A DNA stretch of 64,000 nt from Lachnospiraceae bacterium (GTDB lineage: Bacteria > Bacillota > Clostridia > Lachnospirales > Lachnospiraceae): contig JAFZOS010000039.1 of assembly GCA_017550535.1 (NCBI GenBank), forward strand, positions 1 through 64,000. The letters run 5' to 3'. The position numbers were made by a program, and so were the translations under genes. Of this stretch, positions 57,238 through 64,000 are shown piece by piece (within the stretch, counting starts at the first letter, position 1; the number at the start of each line of letters is the position of its first letter). A model generated the notes under the pieces. It was not told where the DNA came from, searched no databases, and was given only the letters and a program-made list of their open reading frames with translations.

Positions 57238-58410
57238 CTACTTCGTATAGTTCCTTATGATCGCCTCGGGAACTATTTCCTTTACAAAGTCACTCTCCGT
57301 TGCAAGCTTTACGGCCTCCCTTTTGGAACCGGGAAGCAGCACGCTCTTTTCATCCATTTCCTTTGGAAGCACAAGCTTATCCTTAATGCCCTTAAGTCCC
57401 GCATGGATGAGCAGTGAATAAACAAGATACGGATTCGACGATGCATCCGGCGATCTTAATTCCGCGCAGGTCCTTCCGTTAAATTCCTTAAGTGACATAA
57501 GCTCAGAATCACCATCGTTTGACCAGTTGACTTTATCGGGAGCGGTATTGTTTCCAAGCCTTGCATACGATGCATCGGCCGGATTCAAAAACAGGGTGAT
57601 GTCCCTTATCTTATCCATGATGCCGGCCGCAACGTACCTTGCCACATCATTTCCGTCCTTATCGGTCGCATAAATGTTTATATGATATCCGTTACCGGGC
57701 TTTCCCTGTATCGGGAGCGGCGAAAAGTCAGCCACCAGTCCGTAACGGTCAGCCACCGTGCATACCACCATCTTGAATGTCGTCATCTGATCCGCAGCCT
57801 TAACGGGCTTTCCGTAATGAAAATCGATCTCATTCTGCCCGGGCCCCTGTTCATGGTGTGACCTTTCGGGAGTAAGTCCCATCTTCTCTATGGTAAGGCA
57901 GATCTCTCTCCTTACGTTCTCACACCGGTCAAGCGGAGCGATGTCCATGTACTGAGCCTCATCATAGGGGATCTTTGTCGGATTGCCGTCCTCGTCCTTA
58001 AGGAATAAGTAAAACTCGGCTTCCGAACCGAAACGGAAATCAATACCGGCATCCTTTGCAGCCTTTGCCGCCTTCTTAAGTATGCTCCTGGTATCCTGTT
58101 CAAACACTTCACCGTCCGGTGTGTAAACATCACAGAACATCCTCAGCACCTTGCCGCTCTCCGACCTCCACGGAAGTATGGACAGGGTTGAAGGATCCGG
58201 CTTCAGATAAAGCACGGGATGCTGACTCTCCTCAAATCCGGTTATCATCCGGGCATTTATCGGCGCACCGAAATCGAAGGCTTTTTTAACCTCGCCCGGC
58301 ATGACCGAAATGTTTTTCTGTTTTCCGAAAGCATCCCTGAAAGCCAGCCTTATAAACTGCGCCTCCTCTTCCTCGATGTATTTTAAAACCTCTTCTGCCG
58401 TGTATTCCAT
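57238..58410 (-). CDS. Short, divergent type I glutamine synthetase paralogue
   Basis: A 390-residue GSI-fold protein, shorter than the usual ~440. Metal and glutamate residues are recognisable (GSEAEFYLF, HHEQGPGQNEIDFHYG, GNGYHINIY, ELRSPDASSNPYLVYS). The ATP/phosphate region, however, is altered: the usual RLVPGYEAP is RLGNNTAPD, and the NRSALIRIP segment is replaced by a Ser/Asp-rich stretch. It may be a true glutamine synthetase of a divergent clade, a gamma-glutamyl ligase, or a regulator of the neighbouring ANTAR protein. It lies 11 nt behind dapL. Confidence 0.85.
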   Translation of the reverse strand: MEYTAEEVLKYIEEEEAQFIRLAFRDAFGKQKNISVMPGEVKKAFDFGAPINARMITGFEESQHPVLYLKPDPSTLSILPWRSESGKVLRMFCDVYTPDGEVFEQDTRSILKKAAKAAKDAGIDFRFGSEAEFYLFLKDEDGNPTKIPYDEAQYMDIAPLDRCENVRREICLTIEKMGLTPERSHHEQGPGQNEIDFHYGKPVKAADQMTTFKMVVCTVADRYGLVADFSPLPIQGKPGNGYHINIYATDKDGNDVARYVAAGIMDKIRDITLFLNPADASYARLGNNTAPDKVNWSNDGDSELMSLKEFNGRTCAELRSPDASSNPYLVYSLLIHAGLKGIKDKLVLPKEMDEKSVLLPGSKREAVKLATESDFVKEIVPEAIIRNYTK

Positions 58411-58421
58411 GTGTTCCTCCT

Positions 58422-59642
58422 TTATATATGAAGCTTCTTTATCCTGCCTACCGCCTCGATCGTATTCTCGCGGCTTCCAAATCCCGTAAGTCTGAAGTAA
58501 TGCTCTCCGCCCGGCCCGAAGCCCGAACCCGGAGTGCCTACCACGTTTGCATCCTTTAAAAGATGATCGAAGAAATCCCAGCTGCTCATGTCACCGGGTG
58601 TCCTAAGCCAGATATAAGGCGCGTTCACTCCACCGTAAACCTCATAGCCGCATTCCTTAAGCCCGTCATAAATGCATTTCGCATTTCCCATATAGTAAGC
58701 AACCTGATCAAGCACCTGCCTGCGGCCCTCTTCAGAGTATACAGCCTCGCCGGCCCTTTGTACAATATAAGGCGCACCGTTATACTTGGTGCCGTGCCTC
58801 CTTGCCCACAGTGAATGAAGGCTCACGCCGTCTGCCTTAAGCTCCTTGGGAATAACGGTAAATCCGAGCCTTACTCCGGTAAAGCCCGCTGTTTTTGAAA
58901 ACGAACGGAACTCGATCGCACATTCCTTAGCTCCGCTGCATTCGTATATGCTGTGCGGCACATCTTCCTGCGAGATATATGCTTCGTATGCCGCATCATA
59001 AAGTATGATTGAACCGTGCTCATTCGCGTAATCCACCCACTTCTGCAGCTTGTCTTTGCTTATAACGGCTCCCGTCGGATTGTTGGGGAAGCATAAGTAT
59101 ATAAGATCGGGTACCTCCTTCGGAAGATCGGGGGTAAAATCATTCTCCGCCGTGCATGGCATGTATATGATCCCCTTATAACACCCTGCGTCGGGATCAT
59201 ACCCGCCTGTCCTTCCGGCCATCACGTTTGAATCCACATATACCGGATACACGGGATCACATACGGCAATAGTATTATCGGTTGAGAATATCTCCTGTAT
59301 GTTACCGCAGTCGCACTTGGCACCGTCCGAAACAAATATCTCGTCTGCCGCTATATCACAGCCCCTTGACTTATAGTCCTTCTCGGCGATCGTACTCCTT
59401 AAAAACTCATAGCCAAGGTCGGGCGCATATCCCTTAAAGGTTTCCTTATTACCCATTTCATCGACTGCCTTATGCATTGCCTCGATCACTTTGGGTGCAA
59501 GCGGCTGGGTAACATCCCCGATACCGAGCCTTATTATGGTCGCTTCGGGATGTTCACTTTCATATTCCCGTACCTTCCTTGCTATAGTCGAAAACAGGTA
59601 ACTGCCCGGAAGTTTTAAATAATTACTGTTTGCCTTAGCCAT
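58422..59642 (-). CDS. dapL: LL-diaminopimelate aminotransferase
   Basis: A 406-residue PLP aminotransferase converting tetrahydrodipicolinate directly to LL-DAP with glutamate as donor. It shows [14 protein letters not shown] at the start, CFPNNPTGA, the PLP lysine in [18 protein letters not shown], and the terminal [12 protein letters not shown] chose the ATG at 59642, 8 nt behind GGAGG; a TTG five codons upstream overlaps that ribosome binding site. It heads the dapL-glnA-ANTAR-glmS unit and links glutamate status to cell-wall precursors. Confidence 0.95.
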   Translation of the reverse strand: MAKANSNYLKLPGSYLFSTIARKVREYESEHPEATIIRLGIGDVTQPLAPKVIEAMHKAVDEMGNKETFKGYAPDLGYEFLRSTIAEKDYKSRGCDIAADEIFVSDGAKCDCGNIQEIFSTDNTIAVCDPVYPVYVDSNVMAGRTGGYDPDAGCYKGIIYMPCTAENDFTPDLPKEVPDLIYLCFPNNPTGAVISKDKLQKWVDYANEHGSIILYDAAYEAYISQEDVPHSIYECSGAKECAIEFRSFSKTAGFTGVRLGFTVIPKELKADGVSLHSLWARRHGTKYNGAPYIVQRAGEAVYSEEGRRQVLDQVAYYMGNAKCIYDGLKECGYEVYGGVNAPYIWLRTPGDMSSWDFFDHLLKDANVVGTPGSGFGPGGEHYFRLTGFGSRENTIEAVGRIKKLHI

Positions 59643-59677
59643 GATATGAACCTCCAAAATGTATTCCTTTCAAAGCA

Positions 59678-59760
59678 AAAAAGAAGACACTTTGAGCATA
59701 ACCCAAAGCGCCTTTGCTTTACAATATGAAATGATACATCTCTCCCGCCTTATATGTCAA
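59678..59760 (-). promoter_or_regulatory. dapL promoter with promoter-proximal attenuator hairpin
   Basis: Minus strand -35 TTGACA (plus 59755-59760), 18-bp spacer, -10 TATCAT (59731-59736); TATTGT at 59721-59726 is an alternative -10. The stem (59686-59712) starts GGCGCTTTGGG, has loop TTATG, and closes CTCAAAGTGTC with two or three G-U pairs; TTCTTTTTT follows. The upstream gene, plsC, is divergent, so this hairpin cannot be the terminator of a preceding operon. CAAAG-GCG-CTTTG is again available as an alternative pairing. Confidence 0.72.
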
Positions 59761-59798
59761 TGCTTTTTGCCTTCCCGCTCTTCCTTTAAGCCTTTGTC

Positions 59799-59827
59799 TT
59801 GTTTTTTGATCTGACTTTTTTTATAAT
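59799..59827 (+). promoter_or_regulatory. plsC promoter
   Basis: -35 TTGTTT (59799-59804), 17-bp spacer, perfect -10 TATAAT (59822-59827), 34 nt before the ATG at 59861, with GGAGG as ribosome binding site. Confidence 0.65.
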
Positions 59828-59860
59828 CGGTTTAAAGTTGTAACAACCGGAGGGATCATC

Positions 59861-60601
59861 ATGATACGTTTTATTGCTTCGGCACTGTATCTTTTATTAT
59901 ATCTGATAATCACGCTGCCGCTTGAGCTGGTTCTTTTTATAATAGGTAAATTCAATATGCCTCTGCGGGATAAGATAAGCATGGCCTGCGTTAAATACGG
60001 CGGTTTCATGGTGGTACGGAAGCTTTCCGGTGCCAATGTTATTGTAAACGGACTTGATAACATTCCAAGCGACACGGCCTGCCTTTTTGTCGGCAATCAC
60101 AACAGTTTTTTTGATGTGATCATAAGCTACACTCTTATGAACCGCCCGACAGGCTTTGTTGCTAAAAAGGAATTCCGCAAATACCCGTCCCTTAATGTAT
60201 GGATGCACTTCATCCGCTGCCTGTTCATCGACAGGAAGGATGTAAAGCAGGGGATGAAAACTATCCTTAAGGCTGTCGAATATCTTAAAAGCGGCATAAG
60301 CATCTTCGTGTTCCCCGAAGGCACCCGCAGTAAAACGGGTGAGATGCTTCCTTTTAAAGAAGGCTCGATGAAGATGGCCGAGCGCTCGGGCTGCCCGATA
60401 ATCCCCGTTGCGATATCAAATACCGGCGTCATGTTTGAGAATCATTTCCCGCGCATCACAAAGGAGACCGTGGTGTTCACCTTCTGCGAGCCGATATATA
60501 CCAAGAATCTTGAGGGAGAAAACAAAAAGCATGTAGGGCAATACGTGCAGAATATAATCCGTGATACCATGGAAAATGTAAACAAACCATTGATTTCATA
60601 A
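59861..60601 (+). CDS. plsC: 1-acyl-sn-glycerol-3-phosphate acyltransferase family protein
   Basis: A 246-residue membrane-bound acyltransferase with an N-terminal hydrophobic helix, the catalytic NHNSFFD (HX4D) motif near residue 78, the RKEFRK region and the substrate motif FPEGTRSKTG. It should acylate lysophosphatidate in phospholipid synthesis. It is divergent from dapL and followed by a 220-nt structured gap before proA. Confidence 0.92.
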   Translation: MIRFIASALYLLLYLIITLPLELVLFIIGKFNMPLRDKISMACVKYGGFMVVRKLSGANVIVNGLDNIPSDTACLFVGNHNSFFDVIISYTLMNRPTGFVAKKEFRKYPSLNVWMHFIRCLFIDRKDVKQGMKTILKAVEYLKSGISIFVFPEGTRSKTGEMLPFKEGSMKMAERSGCPIIPVAISNTGVMFENHFPRITKETVVFTFCEPIYTKNLEGENKKHVGQYVQNIIRDTMENVNKPLIS

Positions 60602-60652
60602 CATAAGCAAACACAGCACATCCACAAGCAAACAATTCTGACATGGAACGCA

Positions 60653-60751
60653 GGTAAGATCCACTGCCTACGCAGACTTAGCATCCGAGATGAGAACGTA
60701 TCGTCGGGTGAACATTTCGGATGCATAGTCGGAGTTGGCAGTTAGCTTACC
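60653..60751 (+). other. Long imperfect inverted repeat upstream of proA
   Basis: The 220-nt gap between plsC and proA contains nested pairings: GGTAAG/CTTACC (60653-60658 with 60746-60751), CTGCC/GGCAG (60664-60668 with 60737-60741), GACT/AGTC (60675-60678 with 60727-60730), and GCATCCGA..ATG/CAT.TCGGATGC (60681-60692 with 60713-60724). They form one ~99-nt hairpin with symmetric internal loops and a 20-nt apical loop, ending 70 nt before the proA start. It could be a leader RNA or a degenerate mobile repeat. No T-box motif is seen. Confidence 0.6.
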
Positions 60752-60821
60752 GGAGTGGGTCAGGTTTGCGGTGGATGCTGCTGGGGTTGCGCAGATTATC
60801 AACAATTGAAAGGATAAAAAC

Positions 60822-62099
60822 ATGAGCATACGTGACGACGTTATCAAGATGAAAAGTTCAGCACCCTTCCTGGCCGCATCTTCTATAGAAGATCGTAATA
60901 ATGCATTGGCTATGATAGCAACTGCTCTCCGTGAAAACGCGGATAAGATCTTTGATGCGAACAGGGCGGATGTCGATAAAGCCGGAGAAAACGGTATCTC
61001 CCAGGCCGTCATGAAACGCCTTAAATTCACGGAAGCCAAGTTAACCGACTGCCTTAAAGGCATCGACCAGCTTATTTCGCTTAATGACCCCCTCGGCAGC
61101 ATCACCCTTTCAAGGGAACTCGACGAAGGCCTGACCCTTAAGCGCGTGACCTGCCCCATAGGCGTCATCGGCGTTATATTCGAAGCCCGTCCCGACGCAC
61201 TCATACAGATATCAACCCTCTGTTTAAAGAGCGGTAACTGCGCAATCTTAAAGGGCGGCAAGGAAACAGCAAATACAAATATGACTCTTTTTAAGATAAT
61301 ACATGAAGCAGTGGTTAAAGCAGGACTCCCTGAGGACTGCATGCTCCTTGCGCAGTCACACGCCGAGATAGACGAACTCCTTGACTGCCACGGATATGTG
61401 GACCTCCTTATCCCCCGCGGCAGCAATGCCTTTGTTCGCTATATTATGGACAACACGAACATCCCCGTAATGGGACATGCCGACGGGATCTGCCATATCT
61501 ATGTCGATAAGGATGCCGACTTTGACAAGGCAATAAAGGTCATCGTTGATGCAAAGACCCAGTACACCGCCGTATGCAACGCGGTCGAAACTCTTCTTAT
61601 AAACAGGGACATCGCAAAGGACTTCCTTCCCCTGCTTTCAAAAGCCTTACGTGAAAAAGGCGTTAAGCTTCGCGGGACAAAGGAAGTAAGTGACATGATA
61701 AGTGACGTCGAAACAATAGACGAGGACGGTTTTATCGAATACCTTGACCTTATCGCATCCGTTAAGCTCGTTGATGACGTTAACGAAGCCATCGCACATA
61801 TAAACCGCTTCGGCTCGCACCACACCGATTCGATCATGACAGAAAATGAAAAAACCGCCGAAACCTTCATGCAGATGGTAGATTCGGCGGGTGTATATCA
61901 AAACTGTTCAACAAGGTTTGCCGACGGCTTCCGATACGGCTTCGGAGCCGAGGTCGGTGTCAGCACCGGTAAGATCCATGCCCGCGGACCCGTAGGTCTT
62001 GAAGGCCTTGTTACCTATAAATACAAGCTCTACGGCAACGGCCACATCGTGGATGATTACGCCACCGGCAGAAAGCAGTTCCACTTTAAGGATCTGTAG
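60822..62099 (+). CDS. proA: Glutamate-5-semialdehyde dehydrogenase
   Basis: A 425-residue NADPH-dependent enzyme reducing gamma-glutamyl phosphate in proline synthesis. It shows the CPIGVIGVIFEARPDALIQI signature, GGKETANTN, the catalytic cysteine in TAVCNAVETLL, and the closing HARGPVGLEGLVTYKY. proB is not adjacent, which is unusual but not rare. The ribosome binding site is a modest AAAGG. It converges on the TPM gene. Confidence 0.96.
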   Translation: MSIRDDVIKMKSSAPFLAASSIEDRNNALAMIATALRENADKIFDANRADVDKAGENGISQAVMKRLKFTEAKLTDCLKGIDQLISLNDPLGSITLSRELDEGLTLKRVTCPIGVIGVIFEARPDALIQISTLCLKSGNCAILKGGKETANTNMTLFKIIHEAVVKAGLPEDCMLLAQSHAEIDELLDCHGYVDLLIPRGSNAFVRYIMDNTNIPVMGHADGICHIYVDKDADFDKAIKVIVDAKTQYTAVCNAVETLLINRDIAKDFLPLLSKALREKGVKLRGTKEVSDMISDVETIDEDGFIEYLDLIASVKLVDDVNEAIAHINRFGSHHTDSIMTENEKTAETFMQMVDSAGVYQNCSTRFADGFRYGFGAEVGVSTGKIHARGPVGLEGLVTYKYKLYGNGHIVDDYATGRKQFHFKDL

Positions 62100-62121
62100 A
62101 AGCCGGCGCAGTCGTTTCCTT

Positions 62122-63567
62122 CTAGAATTTACGTCCGGAACCCGAATGGGTCCTGCCGGATGATCCCGAGTAGCTGCTCGAATAGGACGAGCGGCCCGAT
62201 GAACGGCCTGAACTTCCCGATGAAGATGAATCCGATGTAGTCTTCACGGGTCTATATCTTCTTTCGGTACGGCTGTTAATGAACCTGTCCTTACCGGTTA
62301 TCTTAAGGCTGTTCGCGACAAGATAGGCATCAGCACTTTCCTTGAGCGCGGGTACAGCCATTTTTTTCTTTGCACCTTTGAGCTTGCCTGCTCCCATGGC
62401 CGCTCCGCAGCCCGAACCGAATATCGTGATCCATATCCAGTACCCGACTGATCTTGATACCCTTCCGGTCCTTTCCATGTGCTCGACCTGTGAAAGCCAG
62501 TAACTCATCCCTGCAGCTTCCGAACCGCTCGTGGCAAGCCTTACTTTATTATCGGCAATACTGTTTAACCTGTCGTGATTGGTATCCGTAAGCCTGTCAT
62601 AACCTGCTCCGGAGAAATAGTTATAATAGAAAGTATTTATGCTGCTGGTGTCACCCTTATTGTATACCATTGTTAACAGTATACCGTCATAATCATCACC
62701 CAGGCCGTATCCGTTATATCTGTAGTATTTCTCGGCATATTCCGAAATATCCATTCCGTATGCTGAATTAGAAGTGTGTATAACGACATCTATGCCGTAT
62801 TTATCGGTAATAGCCTCTGCCTGATCCGTAAGGCTTTTTATTTCAGCGTCTGTAAGGATCCCGGCCCTGTCATCTATACGCGGGTTTTCCGCATTATGTG
62901 TCCTTTCGGGTTCCTCACCCTGATCCGGAAGCCAGTCCGGAGCAAAAGGCCTTCCTTTTATATAAAGAGTATTAAAATTCTCTATCCAGTCCTCAATACC
63001 GGCTGCATAATCGCCTGCTGCCATATATTCATACAGAGCATCGTCCATATCGTTGGCGAATTCCTCAGTGTAGAGCCTCCGGGTTTCGGAACCCGTACAT
63101 GCTACCCACCATCCGCGGTCATTCGGATCCATGCATACGAACAGGCACGCGCCTTCATATTCACTGCCGCATCCGTAACCGTTAAAATCAAAGAAATCCG
63201 CTGCGAGAACGCTCTGTTCCATTCCATATGATGAAACATCCGTGTATATTACCAGGTCCTTATCGATCCCTGAACGTATCTCATTAAGCCTCTGCTCGAT
63301 CCGGGCCTCATCTTCATCCGGAATTATCCCGGCATCATCGACAACCCTTCTGGCATTATCATCATGAAAAGGTACAAATGCCGAAACATCCCCGGGATAC
63401 CATGCAGGAAGCTCCTGTGTTCCGGAAACGACTCCCGTATCTTCAGAGTCATCTTCCATACTGTTTTCTTCATCAAAAATATCCGTTTCATCCGCGTATG
63501 CGTATGAAGGATATGACAGTCCGAGCATCAGCGCGGCTGCAGTTATTATCATCCATCTTTTCTTCAT
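62122..63567 (-). CDS. Exported protein with two TPM domains
   Basis: A 481-residue protein. A signal peptide (residues 1-26) is followed by two tandem TPM domains (about 50-195, VVDDAGIIPDEDEARIEQRL; and about 225-370, IDDRAGILTDAEIKSLTDQA). Then come a membrane helix (WIWITIFGSGCGAAMGAG) and a Ser/Gly/Arg-rich tail ending GSGRKF. TPM proteins (YgcG, TLP18.3) occur in envelope and photosystem repair; a duplicated TPM with Ser-rich tail is common in Firmicutes. It is 3 nt behind the truncated gene at 63571. Confidence 0.88.
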   Translation of the reverse strand: MKKRWMIITAAALMLGLSYPSYAYADETDIFDEENSMEDDSEDTGVVSGTQELPAWYPGDVSAFVPFHDDNARRVVDDAGIIPDEDEARIEQRLNEIRSGIDKDLVIYTDVSSYGMEQSVLAADFFDFNGYGCGSEYEGACLFVCMDPNDRGWWVACTGSETRRLYTEEFANDMDDALYEYMAAGDYAAGIEDWIENFNTLYIKGRPFAPDWLPDQGEEPERTHNAENPRIDDRAGILTDAEIKSLTDQAEAITDKYGIDVVIHTSNSAYGMDISEYAEKYYRYNGYGLGDDYDGILLTMVYNKGDTSSINTFYYNYFSGAGYDRLTDTNHDRLNSIADNKVRLATSGSEAAGMSYWLSQVEHMERTGRVSRSVGYWIWITIFGSGCGAAMGAGKLKGAKKKMAVPALKESADAYLVANSLKITGKDRFINSRTERRYRPVKTTSDSSSSGSSGRSSGRSSYSSSYSGSSGRTHSGSGRKF

Positions 63568-63570
63568 GAT

Positions 63571-64000
63571 CTACATCCCCAACAGATATTTTGCGATAAA
63601 AAACAACAGGATCCCGGCGAGCAGCGGAACCGCATGCTTAATGTAATACTCAAGGCACACGCTCCTGTCTGTCGGAAGGGTTCCGACTACCTCTCCCGTC
63701 TGTCCGTTTACCGAGAACTCATACTGTTTTCCTCCGAAAGTAAGGGAAAACATATAGACCGGGAGCAGCACATATTTTGCGTTAAGCGAAGCCTTTAAGC
63801 TTCCACCGGCCCTTCTTACATTTGAATAACCCGCTCCGGCTATCGGGCTCACCGCATTGTACGCGGTGGTAAACATCCTCTTCTGTGCCCTTTTCGAAAT
63901 AGTGTCCTTCGCTTCATCGAAACGTTCGGAAGTATATCCGGCAAGATACCGCATATCAAAGGCCTTAACATCTTTCATGTCAAAAGGCTCAAGCGAATCC
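63571..64000 (-). CDS. C-terminal part of a membrane-anchored protein, truncated by window edge
   Basis: The frame is open to the end of the window, so the N terminus is missing. The visible ~143 residues contain FDMRYLAGYTSERFD, a beta-rich region (LLPVYMFSLTFGGKQYEFSV) and a C-terminal membrane helix (AVPLLAGILLFFIAKYLL). The same ending is known in larger proteins with N-terminal zinc ribbons that are co-encoded with TPM-domain proteins. An ATG at 63978 is internal, not the likely start. Confidence 0.75.
   Translation of the reverse strand, partial: DSLEPFDMKDVKAFDMRYLAGYTSERFDEAKDTISKRAQKRMFTTAYNAVSPIAGAGYSNVRRAGGSLKASLNAKYVLLPVYMFSLTFGGKQYEFSVNGQTGEVVGTLPTDRSVCLEYYIKHAVPLLAGILLFFIAKYLLGM

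Noticed and set aside
41399-59760. Classical two-hairpin ANTAR target motif with hexanucleotide loops
   Set aside because: The hairpins seen have loops of 3-5 nt and no preceding first hairpin, so I describe them as attenuator-like rather than assigning the known motif.

Overview
The window looks like the chromosome of a Gram-positive clostridium, most probably a member of the Lachnospiraceae. The reasons are the moderate GC content, strong GGAGG ribosome binding sites, consensus TTGACA/TATAAT promoters, type III glutamine synthetase, LL-diaminopimelate aminotransferase, PyrK-type dihydroorotate dehydrogenase, GalU, YozG/DUF2975 and DUF4173 proteins. No species can be named from sequence alone. 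Most of it is dense housekeeping sequence on the minus strand. No rRNA, tRNA, CRISPR array or complete insertion sequence was found.

Layout. 0.2-3.0 kb: a voltage-gated potassium channel and a zinc-ribbon membrane protein. 3.0-4.7 kb: a small accessory islet (DUF3791 protein, BRO-like protein, HTH repressor with paired operators, and a 121-bp compound palindrome). 4.7-12.3 kb: guaA, trkA-trkH, a secreted NlpC/P60 hydrolase, asnS. 12.4-17.6 kb: a conserved membrane-anchored protein, murI-DUF1934-galU, ispE-gntR, and an orphan protein. 17.6-20.5 kb: a glycosyltransferase, Gfo/Idh oxidoreductase and SDR set. 20.6-31.2 kb: a pyrimidine operon (D-2-hydroxyacid dehydrogenase, carA, carB, dapF, FAD enzyme, pyrC, pyrK, pyrD). 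31.4-39.5 kb: small membrane proteins, a lipoprotein, DUF4173, YozG-like/DUF2975, a DHH phosphoesterase, and a TIR-TM-propeller protein. 39.6-59.7 kb: a nitrogen-assimilation block (amt-PII fusion, glnN, gltBD, purF, pyrG, asnB, glmS, ANTAR regulator, short glnA paralogue, dapL). 59.8-64 kb: plsC, proA, a TPM-domain protein and a truncated gene.

How it works together. Ammonium enters through Amt, is fixed by glutamine synthetase, and glutamine is distributed by GOGAT and by the amidotransferases GuaA, CarA, PurF, PyrG, AsnB and GlmS. All seven glutamine-using enzymes lie within this one window. Two regulatory layers not explained by the genes stand out. First, five transcription units (pyr, amt, glnN, asnB, dapL) have a promoter followed within about 8-18 nt by a terminator-like hairpin and T-rich tract, before the first start codon. 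This suggests attenuation at the extreme 5' end, with the ANTAR protein as the obvious candidate for the nitrogen units. Second, three intercistronic gaps carry an 73-81 nt element whose two stems differ in sequence but keep their pairing while a 7-nt bulge is invariant. It is a candidate structured RNA, placed about 20-25 nt upstream of glmS, a Gfo/Idh gene and a DUF4173 gene.
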